NCBI GenBank assembly: GCA_900128395.1
Contig: LT649746.1
Span: 1 to 14,792 of the forward strand
Direction: 5' to 3'
From: Stramenopiles sp. TOSAG23-2
Taxonomy: Eukaryota > Sar
DNA: 14,792 bases
The position numbers were made by a program, and so were the translations under genes. Position 1 is the first letter of the stretch; each line of letters opens with the position of its first letter. The notes under the pieces were generated by a model that saw nothing but the letters and a program-made list of their open reading frames with translations, searched no databases and was not told the DNA's origin. Below are positions 7,657 to 14,792 of the stretch, piece by piece.

Positions 7657-10127
7657 CAAACAAAAATGCAAATGCTTCTTCATCATCTTCGAGTGATTTA
7701 ACAACGTTGAAACCGGTATTAGAGAAAGTCGTTGAACGCGCGCTTGTAAAACAAGCACATGTTACTCGAAAACAGGAGGTTGAAGATGAATTGAATTTAA
7801 TAAACATGCAATTAAAAAAGGCTGAACAGCAGCTTAAGGTTGTAAAATCAGAAGAAAATTTGAAAAATATTACGAATTCTAGTATATTAGAAAAGTTAGA
7901 CATATTAGCAAAACGTGGGGAAGAATTATTTGCAAAACAGCAACAAGTAACAACCGATACAAAACCAACGACGCCAATAATGCAAGTTGAAATGAAAAAA
8001 GAGTCTAGAACAGTATCGACACAATCGCCAAAAGCAAGGAGATATTTATTTAAAGCTGGTGATAGAGTTGAAGCAGATGTTGAGTGGGATGAGTATTATC
8101 CTGGCACGGTCAAAAACGTTAATGATGACGGAACATATCATGTCATATTTGATGATGGCGAGGAAATCGAACGTGTTCTTGAGAGACAGATTCAAAAAGA
8201 AAGTATCGAAGCTGAGGAAAATATGGTGAATCTTGAAGTGCGAAATGTAGATGAAGAGATAGCGGCTTCCGCCCCTCCAACTACTGTAGTCGTTAGCGAG
8301 AAAGATCATTTCAAGAATAAACAAAAATGTCTTGAAGATATCATTGTACGAATGCGAACGAAAAAATTACGAGATACAGTTACAAATTGGAAATTACATA
8401 TCGCGCATCTTAAATATCTTAAAATTCAACATGAAAAGGAAGAATTTCAAGCAACATCGTTGAAAATGCAGGAAGAAATTGATTTACTAAAAGCTCAAAA
8501 ATTGGTATATGAGGAAAATCAAAAGAAACATAGAACAAAGATATCATCATTTGCACCGAAAGATACCGTTTCTGGTATATACACGGAAGAGGAAATTGCT
8601 TTAATAGTGAAACGATATTTAAGAGCATTAGAGCAAAAAGAAATAACAAATTCAATTTCTGATCGAATGGATAAAATAGATATGGATATAATGCACAAAA
8701 TGAATGATCCATCAGAATTCATATTTAAAGCTGAAGTATCGAGAAGAACAGATCGTTCGTTTCTTCTACCAGATTCACATCCAATACCAAGACACAAATT
8801 TATTGCAGCTAAATATCCACATCAAGTGAAAGAAATAAGAAAGCAAATTAATATAATAAATGGGAAACTACTTGAAAAAGCAAGAAAAGAATATGCTTTA
8901 GATCTTACAAAAAAACAATATTCAAATACCATGAATGAAAACTTACATCACAAAGTGATGAAGCACAATGCTATACATCTTGAACATTTGGAAGAGAATG
9001 AACAAAATAAGATGGAAGAGTTTAGTAACTTATCAGATTCACATGTAAAGGATTATTTCAAGAACGATTCGTTATATAAATTATATCTAGAGGAACGCGG
9101 GAAACACACTATCTCAAGTCATGAATTTCATGAGCGTGCAGAATTAAATAAGGTTTTAAAAGCGGCGATGGAGAATATACAAATACGCCGTTTAAGGCGT
9201 AAGCGACATCATCCGGAGACGTCAAAGATGGAACAATTAAGAATTGATAGGCAACTTGAACATCTTTTAAAAGGTGTAAAAAAGAAAAAAGACGTTAATT
9301 TTTGGAATGACGGCGATGATGTAGATGAAGAAAATGAAGGTGACAAGGAAGGAAGATATCAAAAGAGACCTCCATCACCACCATTGCCTCCAAAAACAGA
9401 TTCACCGCCGTTGCCATCAAGAAATAGTGCAAACAGTCCACCGCCATTACCAGCGCGTGAAATACCATCTCCAACTGAAAGAAATAATACTAATGATAAT
9501 GAAAAAAGTCCTCCTCAGAATATGAATTTACTTACTCAAAAAAGCAATGCATCAAATGCAAAAAACACACCAAAAATACAAATTCCTGCTCGACAACGAG
9601 CGGTATCAGCAGGTAGAAGAATGTTATCCAAGAAAACACCAAGTCCTAGAAATAGCGGTAACATAGTTACGTCACCATCGCCTGTGTCACCAAAATCTCC
9701 TTTTTCAAACCCAAAAAAGATAGTTCAAGAAGCCAGTGATAGCAACATAAAGGTAAAAGAAACTGTATCAAATGACGATGATGAATTTGATGAAATTATA
9801 GAAGATTCTGTAGAAACTCCATCTTCATCTTTACGAAATAAAAGCAGAAAGAAAACACCATTATCATCAGGTGCAAAGAAATTATGGTCAATGGATGATG
9901 AAGATGACTCTGTAAATCAATCCAAAACTGAAAAAGAGAAAGTATCTATTAACAAGGCTGATACCCAAAATACAGCTTTACATAGTACGAATAAAAATAA
10001 TGATAAAAGTCATGAGGATATGACGAATAATAATAAATCAAAGTGTTTCTACTTTTATTGCTATAGTTGTATCCAGTTTCTGGTAATAGCCGTGTTTTCG
10101 ATGATCTTACTGATGAAGGACGATTAA
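6915..10127 (+). CDS. Dzip1-like coiled-coil protein with Tudor-like domain
   Basis: This 1070-residue ORF begins at an ATG inside copy 1 of the duplication. Reading across the junction gives MLKIQIRNDKK in place of the original MTNRNDKK. Residues about 55-180 resemble the Dzip-like N-terminal domain of DZIP1 and DZIP1L, basal-body proteins needed for cilium assembly. The FQQRHGKLDIKLLERIDLDDI stretch, then NITFAKIE and KLYHLFQFAVEYFL, followed by a coiled coil, fit that family. The C2H2 zinc finger that usually follows is not visible. A Tudor-like barrel (about 378-425) has the pattern AGDRVEADVEWDEYYPGTV then DGTYHVIFDDGE. Next come a coiled coil (about 465-560), charged helices, a proline-rich stretch (about 816-855, with PPSPPLPP and PPPLPAR) and a disordered tail. 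The last 29 or so residues are antisense to the IQ gene and may not be genuine. The Dzip assignment is moderate; the Tudor fold is more secure. Confidence 0.75.
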   Translation: MLKIQIRNDKKFHLLQLNPTTKKMEAKTNRSSNINMPVVDKIKQLKRNLNNQVNICHFNFQQRHGKLDIKLLERIDLDDIIDNNNIEQIHNSIENITFAKIEVKDLNFLADALQIKLYHLFQFAVEYFLNMHLHSSQKALKYKKQNEKLKLLSKSKNEYNKLLLKENKHLKQGMNLQCKALMAYENLLLRGIQDKNTPYTYNIVTEWREKFEIFNAKNKMKNKTRASKEKVKEKNNISKSSNVENTNPNKNANASSSSSSDLTTLKPVLEKVVERALVKQAHVTRKQEVEDELNLINMQLKKAEQQLKVVKSEENLKNITNSSILEKLDILAKRGEELFAKQQQVTTDTKPTTPIMQVEMKKESRTVSTQSPKARRYLFKAGDRVEADVEWDEYYPGTVKNVNDDGTYHVIFDDGEEIERVLERQIQKESIEAEENMVNLEVRNVDEEIAASAPPTTVVVSEKDHFKNKQKCLEDIIVRMRTKKLRDTVTNWKLHIAHLKYLKIQHEKEEFQATSLKMQEEIDLLKAQKLVYEENQKKHRTKISSFAPKDTVSGIYTEEEIALIVKRYLRALEQKEITNSISDRMDKIDMDIMHKMNDPSEFIFKAEVSRRTDRSFLLPDSHPIPRHKFIAAKYPHQVKEIRKQINIINGKLLEKARKEYALDLTKKQYSNTMNENLHHKVMKHNAIHLEHLEENEQNKMEEFSNLSDSHVKDYFKNDSLYKLYLEERGKHTISSHEFHERAELNKVLKAAMENIQIRRLRRKRHHPETSKMEQLRIDRQLEHLLKGVKKKKDVNFWNDGDDVDEENEGDKEGRYQKRPPSPPLPPKTDSPPLPSRNSANSPPPLPAREIPSPTERNNTNDNEKSPPQNMNLLTQKSNASNAKNTPKIQIPARQRAVSAGRRMLSKKTPSPRNSGNIVTSPSPVSPKSPFSNPKKIVQEASDSNIKVKETVSNDDDEFDEIIEDSVETPSSSLRNKSRKKTPLSSGAKKLWSMDDEDDSVNQSKTEKEKVSINKADTQNTALHSTNKNNDKSHEDMTNNNKSKCFYFYCYSCIQFLVIAVFSMILLMKDD
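9949..10127. other. Tail-to-tail overlap of two coding regions
   Basis: The plus-strand Dzip-like ORF (stop 10125-10127) and the minus-strand IQ ORF (stop 9949-9951) overlap by 179 bp. In each, the terminal part looks like antisense of the other: CFYFYCYSC on the plus strand, YYYSSYPHDFYHYFY on the minus strand. The change of character is near 10038-10060. AATAAA motifs occur at 10032-10037 (plus) and 10054-10059 (minus), before either stop codon. Confidence 0.7.
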
Positions 10128-12900
10128 CAATACAATTTCCCTTATTAGCAGTATTTCTCAATACTAGAATTTTCCCTGTTTGTCTAGAGTTACTCCTGTC
10201 AACACGAGAGCGGGCTCTTGATGTAGTTAAAGGTACTTGCTTTTTCCTCAAAACAGGTGATATGATACTTTTTGGACTTTGTCGCAACTTTTTTGTTAAT
10301 GGTCTATGTAATAATCTTGCCTGCCTTGCTTTTTCTTCCATGACTTTTTTTAAGAATATTTTATATTGTAGATCTTCAATTCGCCTGGCCCTTTTTGCAT
10401 CTTCAAAAGCTTTGATTTGAAATTTCCTACGGTATTCTTGTCTAGCTAAATGTTGTCGTATGGCACATTGGATTACTATAGCTTTTTTCATAGCATTTAA
10501 ATACCTTCTTCTCATGATAACTACACGAATAATTGCTTGAACCATTATTATATGAAATTTTCGCTTACTTATTATAACTTTAGTTCTGTGCATTCTATAT
10601 ATTGATTGTATTTTCGTCGCTGCGTATGTTTGCCTTTCGTGTTCTCGTTTTTGAATCCGGGACTTTAAATCTTCGCCTGTACGGATAGACCAACCGCGAT
10701 AAAGTTTTTGTACTTTAATTGCTGAATCTCGTAACATTCTTTTTAGATTTAATATATTTTGTCTGCGGATATGATATCCACGAGAAAAGGCTTGAATTTT
10801 TACACTTGCTTTCTTTCTTTTTTCTGCTCTTTTAAGATGTAAAATCCTTTGTTTTCTGGTTGAATATGCACGGTAATGCTTTTGTAAGCATATAGAGGCG
10901 TTTTCTTTACGTATTTTTTCTGCCTTTTCTCTTTTTTTTTTAAACATACGTTTTCTTCTTGCCAAATCCTTACTATTTCGAACTATATAACCACGGCTGT
11001 ATCTTTGAATTCGTATTGTTGCTTTTTCTTTCTTTTTTCTCAATCGTTTCAAACGTTGTGCTCTTCGTTCAGATTTTCTTTTACGCAGGACTGACCCGGA
11101 AAGGACTATATGGCGACGAACGTATTTTTGGATTACAATCGCTTTTTTAACTCGCATTGCTTCAAAATTTTTCTTCCAATGTACATTCAGCTTTTGCTGG
11201 TTTTCAATATGTTTTAAACCAGCTATTTTTCTACCTTGATGACCTCTGTATGATTGTTGAATGATAACAGCATTTTCATTTTTTATTTTTTCCATGTCTT
11301 GGACTTCTTTTTTCTTCAACGTTTCCCCCTGTACCCTACGTCTCCTTTCAGCTTCTTTCTCTTCTAAACTACCAACAACGAGTACAGTTTCAGTTTTCTG
11401 AAATGTACCTGCAACTTCTTGATGAGATTCATAATTGTTTTCATTTAATTGCAATGACTGTGTTAAGGATCTCAAAGCAGAATTCGTTTCACTATCTAGA
11501 ACATCATCAAATCCTACAAAAGGCTCCCCTAATGGATCGTTGCGATTTCTCAATTTCTTCTTTGGTGATTCTCCATTTTGTGATAAATTGGATAAGAAAT
11601 TGTCTATATTGCCCAAAGTGTCAATGTCTTCTTTGCTACTTTTTACTTCTATTCCTTCCCCGTCGTCTTCCATTCCGTTTAGCTCTTTCATCGATACACG
11701 GCCTTCATGGTAGTATTTGTCGCCCTCATCTTCAAGATAATAACCATTCTCATCATAATATCCTGCCGCATCGTCGTCTTGTTTTTCAGGATAATTATCA
11801 TACTTGGTCACTCCTATTTCATGTGTGTTATTTTTTGACTTTTTATTTTGTTTTACATTATTATCGATTACTTCTTTTCTTTCTTTTGGTTGCTGCTTCT
11901 CTTCAACTATTAGTGTTGGTGTCTCTTTTTTGGTTGAATTATCTTGCCTAGCATTGTGTCCCCTGTACACTTTTTGAACCAACGTGGCAGCCTCTTTTCT
12001 TTTCTTAGTTTCTATTTCCATTTTATGATTACGTCTTGCGTTATGGCCACGAAATGTTTTTTGTAAATTGACTGCAGCATCTGTTCGTTTTTTAAGTCTA
12101 GGATTTATTTCACTTCTTGTTTGGTATCCTCGATAACGTGATTGGATACGACGAGCATGTGCATGTTGTCGATCCATTTCTGTATCATCTGTTGCACTTG
12201 TGGCAGATATTTTATCAAATTCTTGATTTAAATGGAAATTATTAATAGACTCACTATCCTCGAAATCGTCTTCATATTCATCTTCGTCGTACGTTTCTTT
12301 TCCTAACCATTTACTAACTTTTACATTGGAATTCATATTTTTTTCATTGGCATCAATGGAATCTTTAATGGGTGAAGAGATTCCAGAATCAAGGTTGTCG
12401 ACATTCGCATTTACATTCACATTATCCCCATTATCGGTGTTGCTTAAAATGGTAGTAGAAACTTGTTTATCAACTGTAAACAATTGATTTAATATTTTTT
12501 CGTTTGTATCAACACTTGTGTGGTCCACGAAAGGAAATTCACTATTCGTATCTTCTTCGTTATTATTTTTTTCTAATAGAGCTAAAATACCAGTTTGTAC
12601 TTTTTCATCTACAAAAATTCCGTCCCCTAAATCATCTTCTTCGGAACTACTGCTTGAATCAAAAAATGTATCTTCGTCACTAAACGAATCATCAATTTTT
12701 TCTAAATGTTTCGTCCCATTTGTTTTGTCTTTGTCTACCCTTGTCCTTTCTTCGTTACTATTAGATGAGCTTGTTTTCGCTATTGTCTTGCCGTTGCGAG
12801 AGCTAATAACGTTATTATCAGGTGGTTTGCCTACAGATACATCAGAATCACTTGATTCGGATGCAAAGCTACTATCGTCGCTACTAAAATCATGATCCAT
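9949..12900 (-). CDS. IQ-motif repeat protein (probable calmodulin-binding)
   Basis: The 983-residue protein carries about 12 IQ motifs, the helices that bind calmodulin or related EF-hand proteins. A first group of three lies at about 250-320 (IQSRYRGYQTR, LQKTFRGHNARR, VQKVYRGHNAR). A second group of about nine lies at 544-822, including IQQSYRGHQGRK, IQRYSRGYIVR, LQKHYRAYSTRK, IQAFSRGYHIRR and VQKLYRGWSIR. The N-terminus (1-245) is acidic and Ser/Asp-rich with YEDDFED at about 209-215. The linker holds a tyrosine-rich GYYDENGYY (380-388). Between IQ motifs the sequence is Lys/Arg-rich helix. No kinase, myosin head or calponin domain is present, so it is not a known myosin or ASPM by domain content. 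A basal body, axoneme or centrosome role is only an inference. Residues about 925-983 overlap the 3' end of the Dzip-like gene and the final 35 or so look like antisense read-through. Confidence 0.85.
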   Translation of the reverse strand: MDHDFSSDDSSFASESSDSDVSVGKPPDNNVISSRNGKTIAKTSSSNSNEERTRVDKDKTNGTKHLEKIDDSFSDEDTFFDSSSSSEEDDLGDGIFVDEKVQTGILALLEKNNNEEDTNSEFPFVDHTSVDTNEKILNQLFTVDKQVSTTILSNTDNGDNVNVNANVDNLDSGISSPIKDSIDANEKNMNSNVKVSKWLGKETYDEDEYEDDFEDSESINNFHLNQEFDKISATSATDDTEMDRQHAHARRIQSRYRGYQTRSEINPRLKKRTDAAVNLQKTFRGHNARRNHKMEIETKKRKEAATLVQKVYRGHNARQDNSTKKETPTLIVEEKQQPKERKEVIDNNVKQNKKSKNNTHEIGVTKYDNYPEKQDDDAAGYYDENGYYLEDEGDKYYHEGRVSMKELNGMEDDGEGIEVKSSKEDIDTLGNIDNFLSNLSQNGESPKKKLRNRNDPLGEPFVGFDDVLDSETNSALRSLTQSLQLNENNYESHQEVAGTFQKTETVLVVGSLEEKEAERRRRVQGETLKKKEVQDMEKIKNENAVIIQQSYRGHQGRKIAGLKHIENQQKLNVHWKKNFEAMRVKKAIVIQKYVRRHIVLSGSVLRKRKSERRAQRLKRLRKKKEKATIRIQRYSRGYIVRNSKDLARRKRMFKKKREKAEKIRKENASICLQKHYRAYSTRKQRILHLKRAEKRKKASVKIQAFSRGYHIRRQNILNLKRMLRDSAIKVQKLYRGWSIRTGEDLKSRIQKREHERQTYAATKIQSIYRMHRTKVIISKRKFHIIMVQAIIRVVIMRRRYLNAMKKAIVIQCAIRQHLARQEYRRKFQIKAFEDAKRARRIEDLQYKIFLKKVMEEKARQARLLHRPLTKKLRQSPKSIISPVLRKKQVPLTTSRARSRVDRSNSRQTGKILVLRNTANKGNCIVNRPSSVRSSKTRLLPETGYNYSNKSRNTLIYYYSSYPHDFYHYFYSYYVKLYFGYQPC

Positions 12901-12984
12901 GTCGAGACTTAAATATATTTACTGTATATCGCTGTTATAAATACAACACTTGTTTATTTAATTATTTACAATCAACTGTATCAG
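12901..12984. promoter_or_regulatory. Very short gap between IQ gene start and cysteine-rich exon
   Basis: Only 84 bp separate the IQ start codon (minus strand) from the first clearly coding triplets of the cysteine-rich gene. The gap ends in a plausible 3' splice site, actgtatcag (AG at 12983-12984), with T-rich sequence upstream. It may be an intron, with the true 5' exon overlapping the IQ gene or lying elsewhere. A possible tiny first exon runs from the ATG at 12899 to 12923, followed by gtatat. That would join in frame to 12985 but does not give a convincing signal peptide. Confidence 0.35.
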
Positions 12985-13360
12985 CCACTGGCATCTGTCT
13001 ATCATGTCAGATCGGATTTTTTGCAAATAAACCAATGAATGCTACAGCATGTTTAAAGTGCCCTATTGGAAAGTACAATGAAAAAAAGGAAGCAATGACA
13101 TGTATTAGGTGTCGAAATGGAACTGTTTATCGTACAAATGGCAACAGTCCGTATTGTGTTCCATGTGGACCTGGAAAATATACAAATAGACGGACAAACA
13201 CATGTGACAATTGCATTGCTGGCTTTTTCAGTGACTTAATAGAAAATGATAATTGCCGTTTTTGTACATCAAAATCTACATCTAATAAATTGTCGGGATC
13301 AACATCATGTAGCAGCTGTCCCTTGGGCAAGACTCCAAGCTTAAATTATTATTTAAAAAC
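12985..13360 (+). CDS. Cysteine-rich GCC2/GCC3-type repeat protein, 5' coding segment (partial)
   Basis: Translation shows repeated cysteine modules of the ephrin-receptor-like GCC2/GCC3 type: CLSCQIGFFAN, CLKCPIGKYN, CIRCRNGTVY, CVPCGPGKYTN, CDNCIAGFFSD and CSSCPLGKT. The clear coding signal starts before the first internal methionine (13035), because CLSCQIGFF is encoded in the same frame upstream. The true start is therefore further 5', probably beyond a splice site near 12984. No signal peptide is visible in this segment, although such proteins are normally secreted or membrane-bound. It joins the next segment through the 81-bp intron at 13361-13441. Confidence 0.8.
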
Positions 13361-13441
13361 GTAAGTTAAATTATGTATATCCCTAAATCTAGTAAATAAT
13401 CGTTTCTAACATACCATTCCTTCATACAATACGCTCCACAG
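13361..13441 (+). other. Spliceosomal intron, 81 bp (GT-AG)
   Basis: The donor is aaaac|gtaagt, a near-perfect consensus, and the acceptor is ctccacag|at. The intron is AT-rich with in-frame stops. Removing it joins codon parts 'ac' and 'a' (phase 2) and continues the frame as TYGFCSKNVESIEVCKKAAF, matching the cysteine-rich style on both sides. It is the only intron here with strong consensus at both ends, and so gives a local reference for splice signals. Confidence 0.92.
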
Positions 13442-14495
13442 ATATGGATTTTGTTCCAAGAACGTTGAATCGATAGAAGTATGCAAAAAAGCAGCATTTG
13501 AATTAAGCTTGTTTGATAAAAATCCTACAGTGAGCGATTATGGCAATGTAAAGAACCCTCGATGCTGGTATGAGTTCCAAGAAGACATTGATCGATTAAA
13601 ATTTAGAGAATATATTTACGAGGATTCGTATAGCTATAATGAACAATGTTCACCAACTAAGCCATGTATCTGTGAGTATGACTCATCTGCTTTTCAAAAT
13701 ATTTACAGCTACGAGAAGAGAGATACTGGTATATGTTCTGAAACTAATGAAGTTTTATCGAAAGAAGAATGTTTTCATGGAATCATATCCTTGGGTTATC
13801 ATGTTGAATATACAAATGTTCGTGATTATGGTGATGCACATGTTCGCGATTATGGTTATGCACCTAAAGGATGCTTTATTGATGGATACACCCTACCTAG
13901 TGTTTCAGGCACTATTGTAACTACGGGAAATTCGTTACTTGCATACGTTAGTCAAGAACGCACTACAGATTGTTCATCTACATATCCATGTGTATGTCGA
14001 AAATCATTAACTGGACATTCTGCAGAGGCCAATTCCAAGGTAAAAGTTATTGATCATGGTACATGTGAAACACCGATTGAAAGCAGATCAAATTGTGAAG
14101 AAGCTGCTTTTGCTTTAAGTCCATCTGCTACATTTACAACCATGAGCACAGTTGCTGTACCCTCCGGTTGTTCTTTGTCAATTCCTCAATATGAATTCGT
14201 ACTTAATGATTACGATTGCTATTCTAAGATTGACTCTGAAGATGAATGTATAGAAGCTGGTAAAATATTTGATTTAGAATATGGGGGTAAAATAGACAGT
14301 TACTATTATCCAAAACGTTGTTTTTTGCAAGGTTCTAAGTTGTATTACAATGATCGATTGTATACATATTATGGCTGTGGTTATAAAGGTATTTCATGTT
14401 TGTGCAGGCAAAATTCTGGTTTTGATGGTAAAAAGTGGGAATATATATGGAATGAACCTCAAATCCAAAACACGAAACAGTGGCTGTGGTTATAA
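13442..14495 (+). CDS. Cysteine-rich repeat protein, middle segment, frame broken by a 109-bp duplication
   Basis: This segment continues the upstream exon in frame. It holds about four copies of a module of roughly 70-90 residues: a 'GxC' start, a Glu-rich (E)EC helix with 'AA' (e.g. SRSNCEEAAFAL), a (P/A)xGC(F/S) or KRCF element followed by a (D)G or QG turn, and an end of the form PC(I/V)C or SCLCR. Examples are CFIDGYTLP, CSSTYPCVCRK and CFLQGSKLYYN. Modules of this style recur in large extracellular proteins of microbial algae; no precise function is known to me. A 24-bp in-frame tandem repeat encodes VRDYGDAH then VRDYGYAP. The frame ends at TAA (14493-14495) only because the 109-bp unit is duplicated: the true frame resumes in the second copy and runs to the window end. 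Confidence 0.8.
13817..13864 (+). repeat. 24-bp in-frame tandem repeat
   Basis: Bases 13817-13840 and 13841-13864 are two copies of a 24-bp unit that differ at about three positions. They encode VRDYGDAH followed by VRDYGYAP. The length keeps the frame. The other modules of the protein do not show this doubling, so it is a local duplication within one module. Confidence 0.85.
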
Positions 14496-14589
14496 AGGTA
14501 TTTCATGTTTGTGCAGGCAAAATTCTGGTTTTGATGGTAAAAAGTGGGAATATATATGGAATGAACCTCAAATCCAAAACACGAAACAG
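14372..14589. repeat. Perfect 109-bp tandem duplication
   Basis: Bases 14372-14480 and 14481-14589 are identical. The next base (T at 14481 and 14590) also matches, giving 1 bp of microhomology at the junction. The length is 1 modulo 3, so the first copy runs into WLWL and a stop. The unit holds a single AG|GT (GT at 14389 in copy 1, AG at 14496-14497 in copy 2). Removal of 14389-14497 as an intron would restore the original protein exactly. Confidence 0.97.
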
Positions 14590-14792
14590 TTTAGTAAATC
14601 AAGCTTAGGCGTATGTTCAACATCATGCACTTCATGTCAGGCTGGAAAATATAGTCAAGAATGTCTGAACTGTCCCGCTGGTCGTTACAATGAACGTTAT
14701 GACAGTAGCAGGATTGAAATGTTACAAGCTTGTAAGAAATGTCCGGAAGGCCGTGTAGGTTTTGAAGTTGGGAAAAATGATATTAGTACTGC
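14498..14792 (+). CDS. Cysteine-rich repeat protein, 3' segment (partial, runs off the window)
   Basis: In the frame shifted by one base relative to the previous segment, the second duplicate copy is open and continues without a stop to the end of the window. After NTKQFSKSSLGVCSTSC it enters more GCC2/GCC3-type cysteine modules: CTSCQAGKYS, CLNCPAGRYNE and CKKCPEGRVGF. This is clearly the same protein as upstream. The start given is the putative 3' splice boundary within copy 2; if no splicing occurs, the reading frame is simply broken. The 3' end lies beyond the window. Confidence 0.75.

Noticed and set aside
7514-8797. Minus-strand ORFs at 7514-7903, 8046-8324, 8419-8712 and 8519-8797
   Set aside because: They are antisense shadows of the well-supported coiled-coil/Tudor coding region, with low-complexity Phe/Ser/Leu-rich translations.
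10041-10127. Hydrophobic C-terminus of the Dzip-like ORF as a tail-anchor membrane segment
   Set aside because: The residues from CFYFYC onward are the exact antisense of the IQ gene's coding sequence and begin abruptly after a polar tail. Chance read-through is the simpler explanation.
11403-11951. Plus-strand 182-residue ORF within the IQ gene
   Set aside because: It is antisense to the acidic linker of the IQ protein. Its Leu/His/Phe-rich translation is what antisense acidic codons produce.
14389-14516. Alternative intron from GT at 14389 to the better acceptor tttgtgcag in copy 2
   Set aside because: It would remove 128 nt, which is 19 nt more than the duplication, and would leave the downstream cysteine-rich frame broken.
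1-14792. CRISPR arrays, bacterial operons, tRNA or rRNA genes
   Set aside because: No spaced short repeats, ribosome-binding sites, cloverleaf or rRNA sequence were recognised. Gene content and the intron show a eukaryotic nuclear genome.

Overview
This window reads as nuclear DNA of a single-celled, flagellated eukaryote. It is AT-rich, uses the standard code (TAG and TAA stops), has long mostly intronless genes, and contains one clear spliceosomal GT-AG intron of 81 bp. The mix of a Dzip1-like ciliary protein, an IQ-repeat protein and a secreted-type protein of GCC2/GCC3 (ephrin-receptor-like) cysteine-rich repeats with 'PxxC(F)…PC(I/V)CR' modules suits an algal or heterotrophic flagellate such as a stramenopile or haptophyte. 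That lineage guess is inference from family content, not from a marker gene.

Layout: 1-446 is noncoding and holds a diverged direct repeat and strong palindromes. 447-5564 (minus) is VPS15/PIK3R4, the regulatory kinase of the class III PI3-kinase. 5565-6199 is a divergent intergenic region with microsatellites. 6200-10127 (plus) is a coiled-coil Dzip1-like protein with a Tudor-like domain. Its first 724 bp are perfectly duplicated in tandem, giving a 245-residue truncated ORF followed by an overlapping 1070-residue ORF. 9949-12900 (minus) is a protein with about 12 IQ motifs, whose 3' end overlaps the Dzip-like gene for 179 bp on the opposite strand. About 12985 to the window end (plus) is a cysteine-rich repeat protein with one intron, a perfect 109-bp tandem duplication that breaks the frame, and an open 3' end.

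The most notable signal is the pair of perfect tandem duplications (724 bp and 109 bp). Both have length 1 modulo 3, so both break the reading frame. Both contain an AG|GT, so splicing from the GT of copy 1 to the AG of copy 2 would remove exactly one unit and restore the protein. They could be newborn introns made by tandem duplication, recent polymorphic mutations, or assembly artefacts; transcript and long-read data would separate these. Older in-frame tandem repeats (72 bp in VPS15, 24 bp in the cysteine-rich gene) show that tandem duplication recurs here.

Functionally, VPS15 belongs to endosome/autophagy traffic. The Dzip-like and IQ proteins plausibly act at the basal body or cilium. 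The cysteine-rich protein is plausibly extracellular or membrane-associated. Nothing ties the four genes into one pathway.
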